This document shows, piece after piece, positions 24,107 through 32,058 of a stretch of 50,436 nt of DNA. Source of the DNA: Leptolyngbyaceae cyanobacterium (lineage in GTDB: Bacteria > Cyanobacteriota > Cyanobacteriia > Cyanobacteriales > Aerosakkonemataceae); assembly GCA_036703985.1 (NCBI GenBank), contig DATNQN010000144.1:1-50436 (forward strand), given 5' to 3'. Each line of letters opens with the position of its first letter. Within the stretch, counting starts at the first letter, position 1. The position numbers were made by a program, and so were the translations under genes. Under the pieces are notes generated by a model. That model ran no database searches. It was not told the DNA's origin and saw nothing but the letters and a program-made list of their open reading frames with translations.

Positions 24107-25237
24107 CTACTGACGTTCGCACTCCGCGAACAAAGCTTCAATTTTTTTCTTCTCCCAATTGACATAGGTTGATGGATTTTGCCAAAACTCTTCCCACGCT
24201 TGGTTGAGCAAAGTATGAATCGAATCTTGAGTTGTAGGAGTTGCAATTCGAGACTGAATTTGTTTCACAGCCTCTAAAGCGTACTCGGCAAGTTTCTCCA
24301 CCAAATTAGTCGGATAACAACGATGGTATTCAGGTTCTGGGGAGGCTGAAATGTGATTAAGAAATTCACTCCATTTTTGCTGGATATGCTGAGCTACATC
24401 TTGAAATCCAATCAAGTGAAGTGCGTGGAGCATAATCATCATTCGTGCATGATCGCACGGATGAGAAGTTACTCGAAAAGAGACTTCGTAAGGGTCACCA
24501 CCACGCTTAATTGATAAATGCAGATGTGACCAGACAAAGGCTGCTCCTAAAGTGTACACACCGTATAAGTCACAGAAAAATTCCTCTACCCAGAACTTGA
24601 CCCACGATCTTTGCCAAGTATGAAGTAAATCACATAGAGTTCTGGGGCCTCGACGATATTCAGCTTTAGACTTTTCCTCTTCAAAATGGTTTAAAACCTC
24701 AAAAACTGCATTCATGTATTGGGCTTGAAATGGTTCTAGAACAGGATCGTTTTTCTCTTTAAAGAACGGATGTGCTAACTCGTGATACAAATCAGGCAGA
24801 TGTAATAAGAACCTACCCTCAACCAGAGGCACACACAATAGGTTTAGTGCGGGGTAAATGCAAAAATAGCTCTGTGATAAAGTCGTCACTATTGGAGTAA
24901 GCCGAGGATACTTAATCTCCTGAGAGATTTTGCTGATTAGAGCATTCAAATAATGATCGTCATTTGAGGCACGATTTAAAGAAGCAATCCCTACCGTTTC
25001 GAGGTCATCTATTTCTGTTACAAGTCGCTTGAACATTCTCAACTGTTCTGGGCCACATTCATCCCCATCAAGGGACTGTAACAGTTTGAGATTTTGAATG
25101 ACCTCATCAATTTGCTGTTTGCAAGTTGCTCTCAGCGCATCGTAATCTCTAGGTAGATCTCGCGGGATATTAGCGGTTAGAACTCGACCTCGCTCGATTA
25201 ACTGTGGAATTGCTCCTGAAAGATACTCATCAAGCAT
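24107..25237 (-). CDS. HExxH putative metallopeptidase of the Argonaute operon
   Basis: This is the last gene of the five-gene operon. I chose the ATG at 25237 (MLDEYLSGAIPQ), which overlaps the previous stop by 8 bases; a longer start at 25282 is possible. With this start the 376-residue protein carries HELAH at 152-156, a zincin motif, and VEEFFCDLYG at 217-226, whose acidic residues could be the third zinc ligand. HPCDH at 259-263 is a further conserved-looking cluster. No signal peptide or membrane helix is seen, so it acts in the cytoplasm. I do not recognise a named family. Context suggests a protease effector, or a processor of the regulator or nuclease. Confidence 0.7.
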   Translation of the reverse strand: MLDEYLSGAIPQLIERGRVLTANIPRDLPRDYDALRATCKQQIDEVIQNLKLLQSLDGDECGPEQLRMFKRLVTEIDDLETVGIASLNRASNDDHYLNALISKISQEIKYPRLTPIVTTLSQSYFCIYPALNLLCVPLVEGRFLLHLPDLYHELAHPFFKEKNDPVLEPFQAQYMNAVFEVLNHFEEEKSKAEYRRGPRTLCDLLHTWQRSWVKFWVEEFFCDLYGVYTLGAAFVWSHLHLSIKRGGDPYEVSFRVTSHPCDHARMMIMLHALHLIGFQDVAQHIQQKWSEFLNHISASPEPEYHRCYPTNLVEKLAEYALEAVKQIQSRIATPTTQDSIHTLLNQAWEEFWQNPSTYVNWEKKKIEALFAECERQ

Positions 25238-25592
25238 TGCGACCTCGCATCCGAGACGAAGCATCAATTCGTTCGTACTCAAGAATTTTTGCTAAATTTT
25301 CAAGTTTAGCAATTTCTGAGGATGTAATTTGATTAGACAAAAGCTTGTTTCCAACGTTGCTCCATTCAGCAAGATTTTTCTGTGGGCTATCTTGTATCAG
25401 CATAATCAACAGTTGAGCTTCTATGTCTTTGGGTGATTGTGTCAAACTGCTTAATAAATTTCCTAATTTCTGTTGTTGTTCCGAAGCTTTTGTCTGCTGC
25501 TTCTGCTTGAGATGAATTAAAGTTTTATCCAGAAGTTCAGCACACTCTGAAAGTCGAGAATACAAGGTGGAATACAAACCGATAGTACTCAT
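25230..25592 (-). CDS. Small helical protein of the Argonaute operon
   Basis: This 120-residue, all-helical, Gln/Lys/Leu-rich protein has a coiled-coil-like middle (LDKTLIHLKQKQQTKASEQQ). Its ATGA overlaps the Argonaute stop by four bases, and its stop overlaps the next start by eight, so it is translationally coupled on both sides. No catalytic motif and no recognised family. It may bridge the Argonaute and the HExxH protein (inference). Confidence 0.7.
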   Translation of the reverse strand: MSTIGLYSTLYSRLSECAELLDKTLIHLKQKQQTKASEQQQKLGNLLSSLTQSPKDIEAQLLIMLIQDSPQKNLAEWSNVGNKLLSNQITSSEIAKLENLAKILEYERIDASSRMRGRNA

Positions 25593-27994
25593 GTTATGGT
25601 CTCCTCTTCCTGTTCAGCATCAACTACTTCGCTAGAAGTTTCTTCGGAATCAAAGTCATCTGGAAGACTGAATTGGAAAGAGTCCTCGTCATACTCACTA
25701 GCGTCCTCCCTCAATCTCCGATCGTTGAGCTTTGTGGTAATCGGGTAACGGCTGCAATCATCAGGTTTTGTCCAAGTTAAAGCTGTTAAGTAAAAAACGT
25801 CTTCCAGGCAATTTTCAAAGGCCAGTTGACCCTCAACATACCTAACGTGCAAGGGGTTAACGGTTCCATTCCTCAAAAAGGGCCGTCCCGTGGCACAAAG
25901 ATAACCATCATTGCCAACAATACGATAGGAGCCAATTTTGGGGTTATTCACAATTTGCCCAGAACTACCCACAATGTCAAATAGTCGCAAAGATACTGGA
26001 GCAGATTTAGAAATTTCTAGAATTGTGAGAGTCGCATTTTCAGGCAAGATTCCTTTGGTTTTAAGTAAATCAATAGCTTGTTTTGCCCCTTCAATCTCAC
26101 ACTCATACATTCGACCATCACGATGAATCACAATATGGACGAGTTGATAAGTTGCCAATTCAGCTTCTGTGCTCAAAATTTCGATCAAGCAAGCCCTAAT
26201 TTGTTCACTCGATAACTGCTCTTTTTGTGTCGATTGGATTGGTGGTAAGGACCAAATTCGATCTGCATTCTTGTTAATGACAATGTAACCTGCGGTATTG
26301 TGTTTTACATCAATACCAATAATGACATCTGCGAGAAGAGGGGTATCTAAAACAAATGGCCACTTTTCATTAGTCAACAATACCTTATTCAAAGCAACAT
26401 TACGAAGATAACCTTGTAATTTCCCATTCATGTGGTCACGAACAGCATAGAATGGTTGTCCGTTTGCATCGTACCGTTGCTCATAGCAATCTTTACCCAT
26501 TGCTGAGTGAATCGTTGCTGCAAAAAGGTCAAAATCTTTCAGTTTTCTAACTACTAAAGCTGCAAGCGGATCGTGCTGACGAGGAAGCATGGAAGTAGGA
26601 TTTAGCATTACAACTGCATAACCTGACTGAACCCCATTCTCCTCTACAGTTTTTAGAATCGCTTTACCCTGCTCAATATAAGTTCGGAAACCTCGATCGG
26701 GGTAGTAGATTACTTCAGGCTGATAGCCACCACCTGCTGGGTAAAGCCGATCGACAGACTTTTGAAGATCCTCGACAAATACAGACCCAAAACTATCTCC
26801 GACGGTCTGAGGCAGCACGAGGTATTGACGATCGAAGCGCTCCTGCACGTACATTCCAACTTCCGGATTTCTCAAAAGTTCTGCTCTCTTTTGACCCACT
26901 TTATCCAAAGTTATTTGTTCTGCTTCTGCGGTGCCGCGAACAGATAGTTTGTGTCCATTACCAAACCTATAGTCTGGAAGTATAAATACTTTTTGTGGAG
27001 CTTGTTCAGGTGTCGGACTAACTTTAAGCGCAACGTTGCCAAACGTAATTTCTTGAAGGTACTTCTCGACTAATTGACGAATTTTAGAACGACGAACACC
27101 AGGTTTTAAGATAGTGTGTGCATGATATTTTTGGATACTAGGGTGTCCAGAATCATACACCAGATGACACAAGGCGGCGATCGCCGCTCTATCCTCGTTT
27201 TGATTGGTAAAATAATGAACAACCGAAGCATCTTGAGCTATGGATGCCAAATCTTCAGGGATTGGCTTACGGGAACGTTTAATAGTGTATTCCAGCAAAG
27301 AAATCCAGTTGTCACCATCTGGAATCATTTCTTCTGAGACGTTTAAATCTGAGACTTCACTTAATTGAATCTCGTACCATTGATGCCCAAAATGGTAAAT
27401 GCAGTGTGTTGCTTTGTATTGCTGAAAAGTCTGCTCTATCAAATAAGTAGGAAGTGGGTCTTTACTAATAAATTTGTGTTGCACATCAACACAGAGTCCA
27501 AGCTGCCCACTTTCAGTAAAAGTTGGACGAACGGAACACCCTTGAAATAGTAAGATCGATCCAAAGTTCTGAATTGGAGCCTTTTCAAAGAAAGGAGATC
27601 CAGAACTAGGTTGCCATAACTGTGCGTTCTCAAACAGAGCAGACTGCACCATGAAGCGGAGAAAGCGAAGGCAAATTTCATCATTCTGTGGAGTACGCAA
27701 TGAGTAATCTAAGTCAAAAGTACTCCCAGTTGGATTGAAATAAACAATTCCTCGAATAACTTGGAAACGTTCTGGCACTTCAGGTGCATCAGCAGAAACA
27801 ACTAAACAAGGCTTTTCATCAAGCTCAATAATAGTAACTGGGTGTTTCAATTGATAACTCAATCGATGAATCAAATTCTGCCGATTTTGATAGTATTCCG
27901 CACGGCTTTTTAGTCCTCGTATTTCATAAAGTTGATATTGAGTCGCCAGATCGGAAAGATTCAGAAATGGAAAGATATTACTTTCAGTAATCAT
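25589..27994 (-). CDS. ago: Long prokaryotic Argonaute with apparently catalytic PIWI domain
   Basis: This 801-residue pAgo is a guide-directed nucleic-acid-binding protein. The true start is the ATG at 27994, two bases after the upstream stop with GGGAG in front; a longer frame begins with TTG. N, PAZ-like and MID regions precede the PIWI domain from about 555. PIWI motifs are IIGIDVKHNTAGYIV (Asp562), VIHRDGRMYE (Asp626), and the ending TWTKPDDCSRYPITTKLNDR (Asp758 where eukaryotic Argonautes have His). Acidic residues around 597-612 could supply the glutamate finger. This suggests a DEDD tetrad and slicing activity. The C-terminus has an extra acidic tail of about 35 residues. It lies between a Cas4-like nuclease and two uncharacterised genes. 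Confidence 0.9.
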   Translation of the reverse strand: MITESNIFPFLNLSDLATQYQLYEIRGLKSRAEYYQNRQNLIHRLSYQLKHPVTIIELDEKPCLVVSADAPEVPERFQVIRGIVYFNPTGSTFDLDYSLRTPQNDEICLRFLRFMVQSALFENAQLWQPSSGSPFFEKAPIQNFGSILLFQGCSVRPTFTESGQLGLCVDVQHKFISKDPLPTYLIEQTFQQYKATHCIYHFGHQWYEIQLSEVSDLNVSEEMIPDGDNWISLLEYTIKRSRKPIPEDLASIAQDASVVHYFTNQNEDRAAIAALCHLVYDSGHPSIQKYHAHTILKPGVRRSKIRQLVEKYLQEITFGNVALKVSPTPEQAPQKVFILPDYRFGNGHKLSVRGTAEAEQITLDKVGQKRAELLRNPEVGMYVQERFDRQYLVLPQTVGDSFGSVFVEDLQKSVDRLYPAGGGYQPEVIYYPDRGFRTYIEQGKAILKTVEENGVQSGYAVVMLNPTSMLPRQHDPLAALVVRKLKDFDLFAATIHSAMGKDCYEQRYDANGQPFYAVRDHMNGKLQGYLRNVALNKVLLTNEKWPFVLDTPLLADVIIGIDVKHNTAGYIVINKNADRIWSLPPIQSTQKEQLSSEQIRACLIEILSTEAELATYQLVHIVIHRDGRMYECEIEGAKQAIDLLKTKGILPENATLTILEISKSAPVSLRLFDIVGSSGQIVNNPKIGSYRIVGNDGYLCATGRPFLRNGTVNPLHVRYVEGQLAFENCLEDVFYLTALTWTKPDDCSRYPITTKLNDRRLREDASEYDEDSFQFSLPDDFDSEETSSEVVDAEQEEETIT

Positions 27995-27996
27995 CA

Positions 27997-28923
27997 CTAT
28001 GCAGACTCCCAACAAATTGAACGATAATTACAGGACTGACAAATTTCAGGAGAAGAGGCTGGCAAAAGATTCTGAGGATTAACTGTTGATTTTTTGGCAT
28101 CCCCCAAGATGAGCTTTATCGTGCTGATACTTTCAGCAATAAAGTTATCAATTTCAGCAATACGCATTTCATCTAATTTATAAGACCGAATCTTGTTCTT
28201 CAGTAGTTGAATCTCCTGAAGTCGAAATTCAGTAACCTTCCATTGTGAGAACTTTGGAAACCCCTTGTGTGGTTTCCCCTCGCTTAGCGCCAGCGCATAA
28301 ATTCCAAGTTGTTTCCAAGCTCGATAGACACCAAAAGTATGAACCTTCCAATCAATAATTAAGGGAGGCTTGTTGGAATAGAATGCAACAACGTCAGGTA
28401 CAGCTCTAACGGGTTCATCAGTGTGTATAAATGAAAGTGGGGGTTGGGTAACAAGATACTGTGCTGCTTTTAGTTCTGAGAAAAGCTCAGGCATTGAAAA
28501 TAAATTTATGAGTGCCTGATTGATTTCGAATTTTGCCTGCTCTAATTCCTGTTTATGAATTTTCTTGTCATACTCTATACAGTGAAATACAGCAAAATCG
28601 CTCCCTATCTTAGAGGGGGCAAGACCGGGCTGATATAAAGGGTGTTGACAAGCAAACTTCAATTGTCGTTCAAATAGCTCAGTTGCTCTCTGTTGAGCAC
28701 TAATTAGTGATGGAATTTGTCTCATTTTAAGTGCAGGCACAACTACTTCACTAATTACAGAATCTACTATGTTGCCTCTCCAAGAGCTAATACTTTGCAA
28801 TTTGCTAAGTAGGTAAGCTTGGCGACGGATAGGATCTTTGGCATTCCAACTGCTCAAGCAGTTCTTGTAATACCACTGGCGTTGACATCTACTAAAAGTT
28901 TTCGCAGCAGATATTGACCACAT
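27997..28923 (-). CDS. Cas4-like PD-(D/E)XK nuclease with Fe-S cluster, Argonaute-associated
   Basis: The 308-residue protein resembles Cas4/RecB exonucleases. RGNIVDSVI (49-57) is the alpha-helical motif. The catalytic core is VPDVV with Asp177 and IIDWKV with Asp191/Lys193, followed by the QxxxY motif (Gln205-Tyr209). Cys13 and the C-terminal CQSCNYRSIC (295, 298, 304) give the four cysteines that hold a 4Fe-4S cluster in Cas4 and AddB. No cas1, cas2 or CRISPR array is present, so it is not a CRISPR adaptation gene. Its stop lies two bases before the Argonaute start. It could make guides, trim targets, or act as the effector. Confidence 0.85.
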   Translation of the reverse strand: MWSISAAKTFSRCQRQWYYKNCLSSWNAKDPIRRQAYLLSKLQSISSWRGNIVDSVISEVVVPALKMRQIPSLISAQQRATELFERQLKFACQHPLYQPGLAPSKIGSDFAVFHCIEYDKKIHKQELEQAKFEINQALINLFSMPELFSELKAAQYLVTQPPLSFIHTDEPVRAVPDVVAFYSNKPPLIIDWKVHTFGVYRAWKQLGIYALALSEGKPHKGFPKFSQWKVTEFRLQEIQLLKNKIRSYKLDEMRIAEIDNFIAESISTIKLILGDAKKSTVNPQNLLPASSPEICQSCNYRSICWESA

Positions 28924-28925
28924 AA

Positions 28926-29285
28926 TTAGTATTTCCGCTTCTTTTGCTTTAATCGCAGATACTTCAAGTAATCAGCCAGTTCATCTGCCTCTTCTGGAGT
29001 CACTGGCCCTAACCTAGCAGCAATATCTGTGAGTGATGTGTCTAATGTTTCGCTCTTTGGTACTGGATAACCAGCGAGTTCCAGAATCGTTGAGTAAGGG
29101 ATGCCATAAAGCTCACTGAGCTTCTGCAAGATAACTGGAGAAGGTGAGCGAATTTTACCTGTCTCCAACTGACTCAAATAGGCATTTGAAATCCCTGTTG
29201 CTGTTTCAACAGCACGTAGCGTCAGTTTTTTATGCTGGCGTGCAGATGCAAGAAATGAACTTAACTTACTGGATTCTTGACTCAT
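28926..29285 (-). CDS. XRE-family HTH regulator of the Argonaute operon
   Basis: This 119-residue repressor-type protein has an N-terminal Cro/C1 helix-turn-helix (RQHKKLTLRAVETATGISNA, YLSQLETGKIRSPS, LQKLSELYGI) and a short C-terminal part (TPEEADELADYLKYLRLKQK). It is first in the operon and separated from the nuclease gene by two bases. An inverted repeat overlaps its -35 box, so it probably represses its own operon. XRE regulators paired with an HExxH protein recall ImmA-type control in mobile elements, where the protease cleaves the repressor (inference). Confidence 0.85.
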   Translation of the reverse strand: MSQESSKLSSFLASARQHKKLTLRAVETATGISNAYLSQLETGKIRSPSPVILQKLSELYGIPYSTILELAGYPVPKSETLDTSLTDIAARLGPVTPEEADELADYLKYLRLKQKKRKY

Positions 29286-29291
29286 ACACTA

Positions 29292-29324
29292 ATCATATCA
29301 AGCTTGCTAATTTTGTCAAGCAAG
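29292..29324 (-). promoter_or_regulatory. Argonaute operon promoter and likely operator
   Basis: On the minus strand, the -35 box TTGACA (29319-29314) and the -10 box TATGAT (29297-29292) are 16 bases apart, with the -10 only seven bases before the ATG. That would give a nearly leaderless message. The inverted repeat CTTGCT, ten bases, AGCAAG (29303-29324) covers the -35 and spacer and is a good candidate site for the XRE protein. Confidence 0.55.
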
Positions 29325-29339
29325 TTCGACGGGGTACTT

Positions 29340-29710
29340 TGTTTCTCTGGAACTCTCGTACTCAGATATGGTTCAGGCGAAATGGGTCATACCATTCAAT
29401 TTGAATCCCATTGGGGCGAATTAGCACATATTATCATCGACAAATTAGAGAATAATCGCGAAGTTTTAGAATATTACGGCCAACCACTACCAATAAAATT
29501 AAATTACACTTCCAAAAGTGGTCGAAGAGTACGGACAGCACATACCCCTGATTTTTTGTAATAGGATTAAAAGAAGCCAGATGAGAAGAATTTAAACCCA
29601 TTAGTGAATTAATCAAAAAAGCACAACAACAACCCCACCGTTATCTCCAAGATGAAACCGGAAATTACGAATTAAATGAATGGAAACAGCAAGTTTTGAA
29701 AAAACAGTGA
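29340..29710 (+). pseudogene. tnsA: Tn7-type TnsA endonuclease remnant
   Basis: The frame from about 29382 reads MGHTIQFESHWGELAHIIID, then NREVLEYYGQPLPIKLNYTS and GRRVRTAHTPDF. After a one-base loss it continues FFVIGLKEAR, a TGA (for Trp), EEFKPISELIKKAQQQPHRY and LQDETGNY. This matches the N-terminal half of TnsA from cyanobacterial Tn7-like and CRISPR-associated transposons (TIQFESH, VLEYYDQP, HTPDFF). The C-terminal half and tnsB/C are absent. It lies back to back with the Argonaute operon, 55 bases from its start. Confidence 0.7.
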
Positions 29711-29861
29711 TTAATATTTCGCTATTTACCACCATAGGCCAAAATATCAGAGTGCGATCGCTGTCCGTTTTTCTTCCAATATCAAGAGCTTACAATCGGT
29801 AGTCTACAACCCACCGATCCAAAAAATAAACATTGCACTCGCGCACGGTGACTGAAATTAA

Positions 29862-31215
29862 TGGGTCTCAAGCCCCGTCCTTTCAGGACGGCTTTTCTCC
29901 AAAGCTTCATACCCTCATCAAGGGGTTTGAATAAACATATACTTATTTATTCAGGCAATGAGTATAATGGCTGTATGCTGAATCTCACCTACGAGTACAA
30001 ACTCATTCTTACCAACGTGCAACGCGAAACCTTCGACCGCTGGCTAGAAATTTGCCGGAAGGTTTACAACTTTGCGTTGCGCGAACGGAAAGATTGGGTT
30101 AATTCTCGAAAGTGTGATATCAACTCGTGCAGTATCAGGCAGGAATACATCATCCATGCTGATGCACCACGTCCAACCTTTGCTCGTCAGTGCAAAACCT
30201 TGGCAGAAGCCAAAAAATCAATCCCTGAATTAAAACTCCCTCATACTCATGTGTTGCAGCAAGTGTTACGCCAATTAGAGGCGGCATTTGTGGCAATGTG
30301 GGAGCGCGGACACGGTTTTCCTAGATTCAAGAAGCGGATGCGCTCATTTGTGTTTCCTCAGTTGAATCTGGAATCTGTCAAGCGGTTTAACGGTGAAGAT
30401 TGGGTTAATCTGCCCAAGATTGGCTTAGTCAAAATACACATATCGCGTCCAATCCCTGAAGGGTTTGAGGTCAAGCAAATTCGCGTTGTGAAACGAGCTT
30501 CTGGCTATTACGCTATGCTCACCTTGCAATGCGATGTTGAAGTACCATCCGCATTCCCCTCCGGTCATGGACTAGGGATTGATTTAGGATTAGAACACTT
30601 TTTAGCAACGTCTGATGGAGAGTTGATTGATAGACCTCGGTTCTGTGTAGATGGGCAACGCAAGCTGAAATTGCTGCAACGTCAACTGAAGCGCAAGAAA
30701 AAAGGGTCTAGGAAGTTTCGTCAGCTACACCATGAAATTGCCAAACACCACGAGTACATATCGAACAGTCGGAAAGACTTTCATTTCAAGACCGCTCATT
30801 ATTTATGCGACCGAGCGCAAACCGTTTTTGCTGAGGATTTGAATCTCAAAGCCATGTCAGCAGGAATGTTTTGCAAGCACACACTTGATGCAGGATTTGG
30901 GCAGTTCCTTAATATTTTGAGCCATGTCTGTTTTAAGCGAGGTGTGTATTTCGCCAAAGTTGATGCCAATGGAACTAGCCAGACTTGCCCAAAGTGTCAA
31001 ACGCATACAGGCAAGAAACTCCTATCTGAGCGTGTCCATAATTGTACTGAATGTGGTTATGAAACTAATCGAGATGTGGCAGCAGCGCAAGTTGTGTTGC
31101 AACGTGGCTATACAGCGGTGGGGCACATCGCAGTGAATTTTGGGGAGGGCAAGTAGCATGAGCTATCCCAATGAACCAAGAATCCCCTCGTCTTCAGACG
31201 GGGGAGTTGTCAATA
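29862..31215 (+). mobile_element. IS605-type element carrying only tnpB
   Basis: A tnpB gene is enclosed by short hairpin ends: CCGTCCTttcAGGACGG at 29875-29891 on the left and CCCCTCGTCTTCAGACGGGG near 31184-31204 on the right. These are typical of IS200/IS605 (IS1341-like) units. No tnpA is present, so movement would need a transposase in trans. The right end just after tnpB is where an omega-RNA would lie. Exact ends are uncertain by a few tens of bases. Confidence 0.7.
29975..31156 (+). CDS. tnpB: TnpB RNA-guided nuclease (OrfB of IS605)
   Basis: This is a 393-residue TnpB, ancestor-type of Cas12, a guide-RNA-directed DNA nuclease that helps retain its element. I chose the ATG at 29975 (MLNLTYEYKLILT); the open frame extends to 29861 but those bases are the element's left end. 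The N-terminal helical and WED-like parts precede the RuvC motifs GIDLGLEHFLAT (Asp), VFAEDLNLKAMS (Glu) and ETNRDVAAAQVV (Asp). The zinc finger CPKC/CTEC lies between the last two. All catalytic residues are intact, so it may be active. Confidence 0.92.
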   Translation: MLNLTYEYKLILTNVQRETFDRWLEICRKVYNFALRERKDWVNSRKCDINSCSIRQEYIIHADAPRPTFARQCKTLAEAKKSIPELKLPHTHVLQQVLRQLEAAFVAMWERGHGFPRFKKRMRSFVFPQLNLESVKRFNGEDWVNLPKIGLVKIHISRPIPEGFEVKQIRVVKRASGYYAMLTLQCDVEVPSAFPSGHGLGIDLGLEHFLATSDGELIDRPRFCVDGQRKLKLLQRQLKRKKKGSRKFRQLHHEIAKHHEYISNSRKDFHFKTAHYLCDRAQTVFAEDLNLKAMSAGMFCKHTLDAGFGQFLNILSHVCFKRGVYFAKVDANGTSQTCPKCQTHTGKKLLSERVHNCTECGYETNRDVAAAQVVLQRGYTAVGHIAVNFGEGK

Positions 31216-31299
31216 ATAGAATTAGCTATATCCGATCAGTTACCAAAGTCAAAGTTTTTCAGAACGGAAAACGCCACAACCACTTCAACATTTTTTCCT

Positions 31300-32058
31300 A
31301 TGTCGCGCATCATAGCGTTATTCAATCAAAGCGGCGGTGTCTCGAAAACTACTCTCACCATGAACTTGGGCTACCACTTAGCTCTACGTCATCCCAACCG
31401 TGTGCTTTTAGTTGACATGGACCCGCAAGCTTCGCTTACCACCTTTATGGGACTCGATCCGGTGGAACTGGAAACTACCGTTTACGATGCGGTGGTGGGA
31501 GAACAACCATTAGCAATTCAGGGAAAAATTCACGGTTTAGACATAGCTCCATCTAATATTAATTTAAGCGCTGCCGAACTAGAATTGGTAGCAAGTATGA
31601 TGCGAGAGATGCGCTTGAAAAATGCTTTAGCTCCCCTACTGCCCAACTATGATTTTATCCTGATTGACTGTCCTCCCAGTTTGGGTATATTGAGTATCGT
31701 TAGTTTGGTAGCAGCTACTCATGTTTTAGTGCCGATCCAAACTCAATTTAAAGCGTTTCAAGGTACAGATCTATTATTAAGGACAATTGCAGGACTGAGA
31801 AAAGCAGCTAATCGCAATTTAGCGATCGCGGGTTTCATTCCAACCATGTACGATGGTCGTACAGCACAAGAAACGCGAACTTTTAAAGCTATTACCGAGC
31901 AGTTGTCTCCTTTGGCCAAAGTTTACGATCCCGTTCCTCGCACGATCGCTTTTCCAGATGCTTCGGAAGCTAGAGTACCTTTAGCTAAAGCTAACTCCAA
32001 ACATCCAGCCGTAGCTGTATTAAACAAAATTGCCAAAAGTTTAGAGAGTCTAAAGTGA
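31300..32058 (+). CDS. parA: Plasmid partition ATPase ParA
   Basis: This 252-residue Walker-type ParA drives plasmid segregation. I chose the ATG at 31300 (MSRIIALFNQSGGVSKTT), since the preceding 43 codons run through the TnpB element end. The deviant Walker A is QSGGVSKTT, with VDMDPQASLT (A') and FILIDCPPSLGIL (Walker B) following. There is no N-terminal HTH, so it is the short (type Ib/chromosome-like) form. It overlaps parB by four bases. The TnpB element sits just upstream and may have altered the parA promoter. Confidence 0.93.
   Translation: MSRIIALFNQSGGVSKTTLTMNLGYHLALRHPNRVLLVDMDPQASLTTFMGLDPVELETTVYDAVVGEQPLAIQGKIHGLDIAPSNINLSAAELELVASMMREMRLKNALAPLLPNYDFILIDCPPSLGILSIVSLVAATHVLVPIQTQFKAFQGTDLLLRTIAGLRKAANRNLAIAGFIPTMYDGRTAQETRTFKAITEQLSPLAKVYDPVPRTIAFPDASEARVPLAKANSKHPAVAVLNKIAKSLESLK

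Noticed and set aside
27995-28015. Longer Argonaute start (TTG, seven residues earlier)
   Set aside because: It lies inside the nuclease gene's end, while the ATG at 27994 has a GGGAG site and follows the stop by two bases.
27997-28923. CRISPR adaptation cas4
   Set aside because: No cas1, cas2, effector genes or array nearby; the gene is coupled to Argonaute.
29861-29974. 38-codon N-terminal extension of TnpB
   Set aside because: These bases are the element's hairpin end; homologues start near MLNLTYEYKL.
31171-31299. 43-codon N-terminal extension of ParA
   Set aside because: It reads through the TnpB element's right end, and the family starts at MSRIIALFNQSGG.
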